Positions 9,800 through 18,670 of a stretch of DNA of 31,130 nt are shown here, one piece after another. The notes under the pieces were generated by a model. It saw only the letters and a program-made list of their open reading frames with translations, made no database searches and was not told where the DNA came from. A program made the translations under genes and the position numbers. This DNA is from Carex sylvatica. Lineage: Eukaryota > Streptophyta > Magnoliopsida > Poales > Cyperaceae. The stretch covers positions 1 to 31,130 of the forward strand of contig CAXKVR010000223.1 in assembly GCA_964058845.1 (NCBI GenBank), given 5' to 3'. Within the stretch, counting starts at the first letter, position 1. Each line of letters starts with the position of its first letter.

Positions 9800-11122
9800 A
9801 AAATCACGTTAACCTTGCTCTTTGGTAACAATTAGCACGTGCGTGTCAGTTAGTGATCTCCGTTGTACTTTCTTTTTTGTCTTTTAGTACGGGGGACAGA
9901 TAGGGAACTGAATGGGGTACTGTTAGTCGTTCCTTTTTTTTTTGTCTTTAGAAAAAGGTGTCAAATGTTACATGTTTCAGTAAAAATAAAACCGGATATA
10001 TACAAACTGGACTGAATATACACTGTACCCTTAAATTAAGTACCTGATATTTGATCTCAGTAACCCACACTACTATGTAATGAAAATATATTTAACCATA
10101 GTTTGTTCTATTACCATGCACCGGCCAATTGGTTACCAAGCAAATAAGGAAGTGTTTAAGTTTCAACACACCCTTTTATGTCCACCTGGTAACCATTTAA
10201 ACTCAACCCATTAAGAACTCTGACATTGTCACAAAGTCAAGCAGTAACCACATAAGCATCAACACAATCTGTGACATACATCCAGCACTTCAACATCAAT
10301 AAATTGTAATGTAAAACTTAGTCAAAATTAACTATTCCCATCAAAAGGACCTAATAATTGACAAGGCAATTGGAATCAAATTCATCTAGCTAGTACTGAG
10401 ATCACTGGGAAACTTTATGATGCTGGATTGTGGCCAATGTGGATAGGGATCATCTCTAATAGTCAGGCATCATGTCCAGTTTGGAGCAAACTACATATCA
10501 GTAAAATGAAATTTCTAGTAGTATGAGCATTTTTCTGAGTAAAACATATTCCATTCCTACTTCTCAAGATCATCCAATAAACTGCAATTAGCCCCAGTAA
10601 AAAACAAATAAATAAATAAAATAATAAATTGGTTCTCTTTTGTTTGAGCGAGTGCATACGCAATCAAATCTTCAAACAAGTTCAATTTGATGTCTCATTC
10701 TGTTTTAATCCCATTCAATGCTGTTACAAAAAAAATCATGTAATAAGCTCATGACCGTTCATTTTTGCTAGTTTCATACTCAATTTACACATAAAAGTTT
10801 GATTTGAAATAAGGATGCTAAATAGAAATGAAAAGAAGGGAAGAAGTAAAATACAATGAAAAGGTAATTCTTCTCTCTGAACAATTTATATTGTTCATTC
10901 TCTTAGAGCTAACAATTTTCATTTCTTACGGGTAATAATCAATGGAACTTTTCTCAAGATAGTTAAAGTATTTGTATCTGTGAGTAAGGTAAAATAATGT
11001 ATTAGTACATATGGCCACTTTGTTAACACTGTAAAAGTAACTACATGCACATTACAAATACTGCAAGCAGTCTTAATTTCTAGTAATCATAAATTAACTT
11101 TTGTTAAATTTCAATCTAAACT
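9800..11122. other. Intergenic DNA, no gene recognised
   Basis: AT-rich sequence with no supportable coding exon on either strand. Short open frames, such as 10463-10663 on the minus strand, resemble no family I know and lack promoter or splice context. Confidence 0.45.
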
Positions 11123-11363
11123 ATTAACTAAATTTCAGGTCATTTTAATTTGTGTATATATCCTTGAAACTTACTGACACTGGTACCCTTACTAGAAATA
11201 TCCAAAGCTGCATATTCTCAGAACATAAGAAATAAATAAATAAAACAAGGAAGAGATCAAGATTATATACTTAAAAAGTTGTGGTCACTAGATAATAAAA
11301 AAAAAACAATGAAAATGAAGATGCAGATCATCCAAGCTAAGAGTGTTAAAACAAAACATAATA
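11123..11363 (+). repeat. Direct duplication, copy 1 (241 bp)
   Basis: This segment begins ATTAACTAAATTTCAGGTCA and is repeated in the same orientation at 12074-12314. Conserved blocks include CCAAAGCTGCATAT and AAGATGCAGATCATCCAAG, both with a poly-A run before the last block. Copies differ by scattered substitutions and small indels. The function is unknown. Confidence 0.85.
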
Positions 11364-12073
11364 TGTGTTCTTTTTTAAACCTCACAACTTAGCTAACTGG
11401 GCAAGGAGAATGTCCCAACAGCGTGATACAACAGTAGATGTGAGGCCACTGATACATAGGATAGTTGAACAACAAATTGACCATTCCTTTTTCACTATTT
11501 CAGAGGGTTAGCAGTTTAGCATTATAGGAATGTACTACAACTGTAACCTCTGTAATTTTGCTATGATTAATGAAAATTTATAAGAAAAGAAAAACAGAGA
11601 TGAAAATAGCAATGCAGAAATCTCCCAGAATAATCTATTGTTTTCAGGTGCAAGTTATCTACTATCGGCAGGCCAAGGTTTTTGAAGCAGCTTAGATAGC
11701 TTTTTGGTGAGAGGTACCGATTCTGCTGTGTTTTAAAACAACACTTCAGCTCTACTCTTGTTTCAGATCTCCTCTTGTCACGCCAAGCTCAGTTTTCCTA
11801 TTATCTCTACTAGCTTCATGAATAGGTGATACAGGTCTTCCATTTTAGCTTCATCAAACAGAGATGACCAGCAGGGGAAGAGGTAGCGACAATATTTGAT
11901 ATTTCGAATAAAGGGTAAACTTTTCTTTTAAATTTTTTAAGTGATTAAATGAAGAGATGGGTATATTTATAAAATAAGTGAGTGTAGATGGGTACAAAAC
12001 TAATTTTGAAGTTTTGATGGGGAAATATCTAAAAAGAGAAGTTATGACGGGTATGTATACAAATTTCTCAAAA
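11364..12073. other. Spacer between the 241-bp duplicates
   Basis: 710 bases with no gene recognised. The immediate downstream side of copy 1 shows no obvious tRNA primer-binding site, and the upstream side of copy 2 shows no strong polypurine tract. An LTR-type (TRIM) reading of the repeats is therefore not supported. Confidence 0.5.
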
Positions 12074-12314
12074 ATTAACTAAATTTCAGGTCATTTTAAC
12101 TTGAGTATGTATTCTTGAAACTTACTGTCACTAGTACACTTACCTGAGAATCCAAAGCTGCATATCCTCAGAACATAAAAAATAAATGTAGGAAAGAGAT
12201 CAAAGATCATATTCTTTAAAAGTTATGGTCACTAGAAAATTAAAAAAAAAAAACACAATGAAAATAAAGATGCAGATCATCCAAGTTCAGAGTGGTAAGA
12301 CAAAACATCATATT
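12074..12314 (+). repeat. Direct duplication, copy 2 (241 bp)
   Basis: This is the second copy of the segment at 11123-11363, offset by 951 bases and in the same orientation. It ends about 200 bases before the start codon of the ENODL gene, so it lies in that gene's proximal promoter region. Confidence 0.85.
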
Positions 12315-12520
12315 AACCAAAAATAGGCAAACTCGATGTTCTGATTAGCGCATAAATTCCTGACAGTGAGTAACCAATGCTATATTTAGTAAAAGAAAAC
12401 CAAAACAGTTAATGGATGCTGTTCTCTCATCCTTTATCTGGGGCATATCATATCTTTTATTCTGATCTCCTCCAACCCTTCTTGCCTTATATGCAGAAAG
12501 GAAATAAACAAATTGGAGAA

Positions 12521-13589
12521 ATGGCCAAAGAGATATTACTCGTCTTGGCAGCTGTTAGCTGCCTGTTGGTGGGGTCCACGGCTCAGCCAGCGCATGTTGT
12601 TCACATTGTAGGAGGAAGCAAGGGATGGTATACTCCCCCAAACACAACTTTCTATGATGAATGGGCCGCCAAAAAGAACTTCACAGTTGGTGACAAATTG
12701 AGTGAGTAGTGATTTCAGGAAAATGAAACCTCATTTGCTTAATTGGCAGAACTTTTCAAAAATGTTTTCTCCATTGATTTTTCTTTGTGCGCGTAATTTT
12801 TTTTTTTTAAACATCTTATCAAGATTGCCAGTAAAGAAATTAAGATTGCAGGAAAACCGATACACATCTGTGTTATACGAGTTATTTTCCCTTGAATTTT
12901 TCAAAAATGTTATTGACTATTGAATTTTCTTTGTGCGTGTAAGAATTTTTTTTTAACATCTTTGTATTATATGAGTTCTTTTCCCTTGAATCTTTCTTGG
13001 CTGAATTTTTCAAAAATGTTTTTGACTATTGAATTTTCTTTGTGCGGGTAATAATTCTTTTTTAACATCTTATTGAGATTGCTGGTAAAGAAATTAAGAT
13101 TGAAGGAAAACAAATACACAATCCCCTGAATTCCAACCAAGAATCAAGATCTAAAGATTAATATTGCTTTTCATTCTTATGTTATCAATTATTATTGCTT
13201 TGTTTGATGATTCTCATTATTGCGATAAAATTGCGCTGTAAAATATAAACTCTTTAATAATTTTTTGTTTACATTGATTGGCAGTGTTCCTTTTCCACTC
13301 CTCAGTTTACAACATCATGCAAGTGACAAAGGAAGACTTTGACAAATGTGATGATCGCCACGTCATCAACCGCTGGATTATCGGCCCCACCTTTATCAAC
13401 CTAACAGAACCCGGCATGCATTACTACTATGACAGCATCGGTTTACACTGCGAAGCGGGCCAGAAGCTTAGCATCAATGTCCAAGAAAACAAACCCAGTG
13501 TGGCTGCTAGTGGGGCCCACGTAACCACCCCGAAGTTTGTCGGCCTTTTGGGTCTTTTTGCGTATTTGACATGCTTGTTGTTCATGTAA
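12521..13589 (+). CDS. Early nodulin-like protein (phytocyanin family), two exons
   Basis: Exons are 12521-12701 and 13285-13589, with a 583-bp GT-AG intron (donor GTGAGT, acceptor GGCAG) at the position usual for phytocyanins, just after VGDKL. The product has 161 residues: signal peptide 1-21 or so (cut near GSTA/QPAH), a plastocyanin-like domain at about 26-127, a short linker, and a hydrophobic C-terminus (about 144-161) expected to be a GPI-anchor signal. Domain landmarks are GGSKGW, FTVGDKL, QVTKEDFDKC and HCEAGQKL. Cys82 and Cys116 are the likely disulfide. Two of the four copper positions are not ligands (Tyr69 for His, Asp110 for Cys), so it should not be a blue copper protein. An in-frame ATG at 12416 adds 35 residues, but only the 12521 start gives a proper signal peptide. 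The intron has a triplicated segment. Confidence 0.9.
12750..13117 (+). repeat. Three imperfect direct repeats inside the ENODL intron
   Basis: Copies begin near 12750, 12894 and 13003. Each contains TTTCAAAAATGTT, then ATTTTCTTTGTGCG, then a T-run and AACATCTT. Copies 1 and 3 continue with a matching ATTG-C-GGTAAAGAAATTAAGATTG-like tail, and a TTCCCTTGAAT block recurs before copies 2 and 3. This is tandem growth of the intron. The splice sites are outside the array. Confidence 0.8.
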
Positions 13590-14234
13590 GATCCGATAAT
13601 TATACATCACATTATGATTTGGATCCATTTTGATTTGGTCCAGGTGAACGAGTTGTGTTGAGTTGGTTATATGAATCAAAAATGGTGTTTGATTTTCACA
13701 AGTTTATGTTTTCTAGGGGAGAGTTTATTTGACTTTGCCATTGGAATTAATGTAAAAAAAAACTGTCATTAAGAAAGTGCAAAAATGCAAAAGTTCTTTA
13801 TTTACAATTTGCTTCAATGTGTATATGCACGGTGCAAAAGTATACATATTGCTAAATTACTAGCATGTGCTGCCAGTAATAAATGCATATGCAAAAAAAG
13901 AAAGCGAGTTGTACAGATTTTGGAAGCTTTGTGTGTCATATGTAGATAATTGCATTCTTCTTTTCGTTTTTACGAACAAACTTCATATAACAGTACCCCC
14001 AAGATTTCGATCAAAATGTCATATGGTTTTAACTTAAAAAATATATTTAAAAGGCTTGTTGACAAAAATAATTAATTGAAGATTCAGAATTCAGAAACTA
14101 ATAATTACCCAATAAAACCTACAATTCAAATTTTCAAGAAGATATACAAGTTGAAAATTAGATGAAAAGCTTGTTGTAGGCGCAAATGGAGCCTTTATGT
14201 CAGTGACCGTTACCTCATGAATCCTTTTTACCGT
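13590..14234. other. 3' flank of the ENODL gene, intergenic
   Basis: The first ~200 bases are the probable 3' UTR. The remainder is AT-rich with no gene or clear repeat. Confidence 0.5.
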
Positions 14235-14243
14235 GGGTTATAC

Positions 14244-14659
14244 GAATTCGTATCCTCTGCATTTTAACTCAAAAAGAGAATCTTTTGAGTTAATGAATCA
14301 TTAGATCTGTTCTAAGATTCGTGCAAATAAGATTCGCACTGATATTAAATGGTTCTCTATGAAATGAAATCTGCTGAAATTCTAAGTAGGATTTCAGGAC
14401 CTGAAATTTCAAATCTAACTATTCAAGTTTTTTCATACACGAATCTCAAAGCAGACATAATTTTATGCACAAATCACGAAAATATAAATAATTGAATTGG
14501 AAATTTCAAGGACCCTGAAGTCCCCTTGAATTTCAGCAGATTTGTTTCCGGTTCTTTATATCATAAGCAGTAGTCAAATTAATTCCGTTTAAAATTAGAT
14601 GGGTGATATTCATTAACTCAAAAGATTATTTTTTGAGTTAATGCAGAGGATATGCATTC
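14244..14659. mobile_element. MITE, Mutator-like, 416 bp, containing a nested MITE
   Basis: The ends are GAATTCGTATCCTCTGCATT and, inverted, GAATGCATATCCTCTGCATT. A perfect 9-bp duplication, GGGTTATAC, flanks them (14235-14243 and 14660-14668). Each arm also contains its own small palindrome, TTAACTCAAAA...TTTTGAGTTAA. Removing the inner element (14361-14549 plus one TSD copy) leaves about 217 bp, a normal MITE size. The 9-bp TSD supports Mutator-like mobilisation. Confidence 0.88.
14361..14549. mobile_element. MITE, Mutator-like, 189 bp, nested in the 14244 element
   Basis: The left end is GAAATGAAATCTGCTGAAAT and the inverted right end is GGAAACAAATCTGCTGAAAT. The flanks are GGTTCTCTAT (14351-14360) and GGTTCTTTAT (14550-14559), a 10-bp duplication with one mismatch. 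It shares the AAATCTGCTG-type ends and TSD length with the element at 7797-7960. It inserted into the outer MITE and is therefore the younger of the two. Confidence 0.82.
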
Positions 14660-14668
14660 GGGTTATAC

Positions 14669-16312
14669 TGGGTCTTTGTTCAAAAAACCCAACCCAGAAC
14701 GCTTTATCTGCTTAACATTCTCCTACTTTCGCCTTTTACTCTATTTCACGACCTCGTGCAGCCGTGCAGGGAGATATACCTAAAGAACAAAATACCCATT
14801 TATGCCTCGCCACGTCATCACTTCACCCAGGCTTTTTCAAAAGTTGTGCACCGAGTGTTCCACTATACATATGGACTTCAAATTAAGTATTAAATCCAAC
14901 CGATGGTCGAATGAAAAGCGAGATCGATTTTTATACCGACTGGTTCACTGTTAATAGAAAATGCTTGGTCCACGTAGAGTTTAATATCCAGGCACTAGCG
15001 TTCTGACAGGGTTCTTAACCCAAGGATTTGACCAGATATTTTTGACCCGGTTTAACTGAGGTCCGGTCGAGTTATCTCACGTGACCGAACTCCAGTCCAC
15101 GAGGAAGAGATCAGATCCGCTGTTACCGTTTGTATAGGAAAGGATACCAAGAGTCAGTATTATATTAAAAAACCGACCAATACAACAAGTCAATCGTCTC
15201 ATCATCCAAAATAAATGATGGAAAAGATTTTGAATCAACTATTTCCTGGGTTTGGACGTAACTATTTAAAATCATGCTCATGTCAAGTAAATAAATTTAT
15301 ATCAGTATAATACGAAACTAAATTGGATTATAACGCTTGGGCAAGGAAAAGAAATCATCAGTCATTTGTTCATTTGTCCTTAACTGTTTTTTCTGACTTA
15401 TACCTATTTTTTTAGACATAAAAAATTAATTGAATTGTCTGAACAAGGAAAAAAAATTCATCTTGTGCTAATTTTATGGACATTCCAAATAAAATTTACA
15501 TCTAATTTTTTTAATATTATATCGTAATTATTCCATTTCAGTTCAACTTAGTAGAATTACTAGGTATAACATAACTGATTATAATTATTTTTTACATAAT
15601 ACTCTTCCTTAATTAGATAGTCCAAAATTATTTTAAATTATTATCCCCTAGAAAATAGTGTGCTCAAAGAATTCTCTATAATATTTAATCATCACAATAT
15701 AAGTTTAAGTGATAAAATGAGCATTTGATTTAGATAAAGTCTGAATACCAAATCTCAACAAATGAATATCATCCTGGTTTTAAAAATATTGTCTAATCCA
15801 GGGGATTTTTATTATTATTTTACAATAAATAAAATATCACATTGCATCTAAAAATATTTTAAGTTTGTGCTTTTATATATTTTGACACAATTGGAACCTT
15901 CGATAATTTCAAGAGTTAAAGACATCATTATTAGCAAAATATTGAAAAAATATAAAACATGTACCGTTTTACTAATACTAAATTCTACTCATATAAAGAA
16001 CATGTACCGTTTTACTAATATAAAACATGTACCGTTTGAAAGAAATTCTACTCAGCACAACTAAATTCAAAATCTTAACTAGCACAGAAGGCACTTTAAA
16101 GAATTTCAAAACCTTTTTTGGAGATATTATGTTTGTACTTCAGTAACATAGTGATAATTCTAAACATTCTATTGATAAGACTTAATAATTTGTCAGAAAT
16201 TATAAAAGTCGCACATATAAAATAAATATACTAAAGAGTATTTTTATAATTCTTTAGTCTCATTTTAATATAGCAAGATGTCTATGTTGTCAAGTTCAAA
16301 AGATAATTAATT
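14669..16312. other. Intergenic DNA, no gene recognised
   Basis: The first 500 bases are moderately GC-rich, the rest strongly AT-rich. I see no supportable exon. The only clear structure is the short tandem repeat at 15957-16037. Confidence 0.5.
15957..16037 (+). repeat. Three copies of ACATGTACCGTTTTACTAATA-like unit
   Basis: Copies lie at 15957-15977, 16000-16020 and 16025-16037 (the last is shortened). The word AAATTCTACTCA follows the first and third copies, so the duplicated unit was probably about 40-45 bp with a later internal repeat. Confidence 0.75.
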
Positions 16313-16328
16313 AATTATCATATACAAG
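16313..16328 (+). repeat. Target-site duplication, left copy, of the LINE
   Basis: AATTATCATATACAAG is identical to 22785-22800, directly after the poly-A tail. It abuts the inverted 5' segment of the LINE. Confidence 0.93.
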
Positions 16329-17823
16329 AGGGACGGTGCATGTGGATTGAACTGGCTAGTGGGAATAGGTGGTGTTGATGGTGAAAGTCCACGAGTGGTT
16401 GTGAACCAGTAAGGGTTGCTTTTGCTGACGATTCTGGTATTTCTCCAAGATGAAGATGGACTGGCTGGAAGCTAATAATAGGATTGGGTTCAGGTGGAGG
16501 GGAGGGAGAACGAGATCGTTTCCTTGAGTTATTGAAGACCTGGCCATGGGAATGACCCCATGGCAGAGGAGAATCATTGTCCTCAACTATTATCTGGATC
16601 AGATAGGTCGTTGATTTTCCATTTTCTTCAGTAAAGATGAGGTTTCGGCAAGATGTAATTACTTATTTATCAGGTATTGCGAGTTTGATCCGGGTGATTT
16701 GCAAGTTAGTGTGCTCTAGGGATCTGGGATCAGTATCTATCAGCACTCTGCCTAGTTCCCTTGCTAACTGATTTAGCTCTGGTTCACGCCATAAGTCATG
16801 AGGAAAGTCAAAGGCTTGGATCCAATAGTTCTTGAGGCGACTAGCTCTGTTAAAGTGGTTGAAATCATAGGATTGGATCGGAAAGGGGATATCACCTAGG
16901 AAGAGCTGTCGATCCCTCAGGACAGTACTAGGCCAAGCCAGATCGGGCGGAGCGATGAGAAATCGATTATCAGGGAGCTCACATGCTATCCATGTCCTTG
17001 AGGGATTAGAAAGCGACGGTGTAGGTGAGCTTGAGTGTAGAAAGCACCTAAGCAGCAGGTATCAGTTAGAATAACTCCCTGGAAGAGAGATCGCCTGAAC
17101 TGTGTCGTAGCAGGAGTAGCTTGATACCTCATTGGTGGGAGAATACTAGCTTCCCGGAGTTTCTCCGGTGTCGGAACCGGGCGTGGAAACATGGTGATAG
17201 GGGGTAGGGTATCCATGGAAAGAGAGGGAGGTTGGAGAGGGTTTGTTAGATGGAGGTGAAAATTTTTTAGGGGGGGGTTGTGTTTTGTGAGAATGGCAGG
17301 CAGTAGCTTTGTGACCGGTTTGGTTACATATGAAACAGATCAGAGGGTTACGGCAAGTGGAGGTGAAATGACCCTGGTCACCACATTTGTAGCAAACTGT
17401 GATGCCTTTCTCGGTTAGGGTGCGTAATCTGGCGAGTTTGAGTGAGGCTGGGTTCTGTGCAGGAGGAAGGCGAGAAGTCTTGTTGGGTCCGTTGTGAATA
17501 GGGAGCCGGGGATGATGTACGACGGGTTGGGAAAGGATACCAGCTCTAAGGATATCAGAGAAAGAATGATTTTGTGTCGGTATAGAGGATCCATGAAGGA
17601 GAGATATGGTCGGTCTGGAAGGAATCAGATTGATTTTGGGAACGAATGATGGCTGGTACGAAATTGTTAGAGCAGCATAGGGAAGAGGAGGCGATGGGAC
17701 AGGAAGGGAAGGAGGGGAAGAATTCTTCTGGCCGTTGGATTGTAGAAGTGAAACGGAGAGTTGTTCGATGGAGTAGCGAAGATTTTCTAGAAGAGAGGCG
17801 ATTGTGTTAGGTTGAGAGCCCAT
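16329..17823 (-). pseudogene. LINE ORF1, 5' part, inverted and frameshifted
   Basis: Read on the minus strand from the ATG at 17823-17821 (context ACAAATGG). The first ~200 residues have a Leu-rich N-terminus, a Ser/Pro-rich stretch and two CX2CX4HX4C zinc knuckles (residues 144-157 and 163-176, about 17394-17296). The frame then shifts twice (near 17200 and 16990) and continues as an RNA-binding ORF1 domain with LPDNRFLIAPP, a YWIQAFDFP-x-DLW segment, and a LGRVLIDTD segment, the pattern of DUF4283-type LINE ORF1 proteins. A TAA interrupts it at 16663-16665 and a Pro-rich piece follows to the inversion end. Its continuation is at 17828-18670 on the other strand. The role in intact elements is RNA binding in the ribonucleoprotein. 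Confidence 0.82.
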
Positions 17824-17827
17824 TTGT

Positions 17828-18670
17828 CGTAGTGGCCTGTTTAAGGAGATGGTGGATCTTGAATTTTCAGCTTACTTCTTGGAGCCCAAGAAAAGCACTT
17901 CTTACTTCAAAATTGTTAAAGAAATTTACTATTCTTCAATATCAGCTCCATCAACAACATTACCAGCACCACAAATTCCTGTACAAGTTCCTATACCTCC
18001 TCCTGCTCCAGCTGCTATACCGGTTGCTATACCACCTCCGGCACCAACTGCTGTACTAGTTTCTATACCACCTCTTGCACCAGCTACTATACTAGTTGTT
18101 GCACCATAAGCGGTACCAGTTGCTGCTCCAGCTATGGTACCAGAGGCACAAGTGCTGATGGAGGGACAAGACCTAGTAGATGCTCAAGCACTTTCCCTAG
18201 CTCAACCAGCAGAATAGCAAGCAGAGAACCTACCTGTAAATGCCCCTCTTGCTGCCCTAAACCCTATCCCTGTGGAGCCAGTGGCACTCAGACTAGGAGG
18301 CAGACCTCAACCAACGGTCTCTGAAGAGGCTAGACACAGTCTATGGTTAACGGCCAAAGAGGGAGCTTCCAAGAAATATTGAGGCAAATCAGGACCCTCA
18401 GGTAATGTGATTATATCCTCATTTCCTTATCCAAATCTTTCTGATTTAGAGCTTATAGAACTATATGAAATTAGTGGTTTCAACTTAGGAGAGACTTTCG
18501 AGGAGAAATTAAGAACTGTCCAATGATTAAGGACTATATCTATTACTAGATTCCATTCAAATTTTTCTGATAGTCTCTCATTTAAGACCTCAGTCCCTCC
18601 TACTAACCCCATTGATCTCAGACCCATCATAACTGAGTTTTCTTTAGAAGATAAGCTTTCTGATGGTTAA
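17828..18670 (+). pseudogene. LINE ORF1, 3' part
   Basis: This is the distal half of ORF1, open in one frame except for stops at 18107, 18215, 18380 and 18524. It starts with a short FKEMVDLEFSAYFLEPKK-type segment, then an Ala/Pro/Val-rich low-complexity run (about 17950-18150, PPPAP-type repeats), then a more acidic C-terminal part with YPNLSDLELIELYEISGF. The frame ends with TAA at 18668-18670, overlapping the ORF2 start (ATG 18663) by 8 bases. The assignment to ORF1 rests on its place before ORF2 and on continuity with the inverted segment; I do not recognise the C-terminal part as a named domain. Confidence 0.7.

Noticed and set aside
11123..12314. TRIM/LTR retrotransposon with 241-bp LTRs
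   Set aside because: The repeats do not have TG...CA ends, no tRNA primer site or polypurine tract is visible, and no TSD was found.
17832..18059. Leu/Gln/Tyr-rich frame over the LINE ORF1 low-complexity region
   Set aside because: It is the shifted reading of the Ala/Pro/Val-rich ORF1 repeat; the other frame continues to the ORF1 stop that overlaps ORF2.
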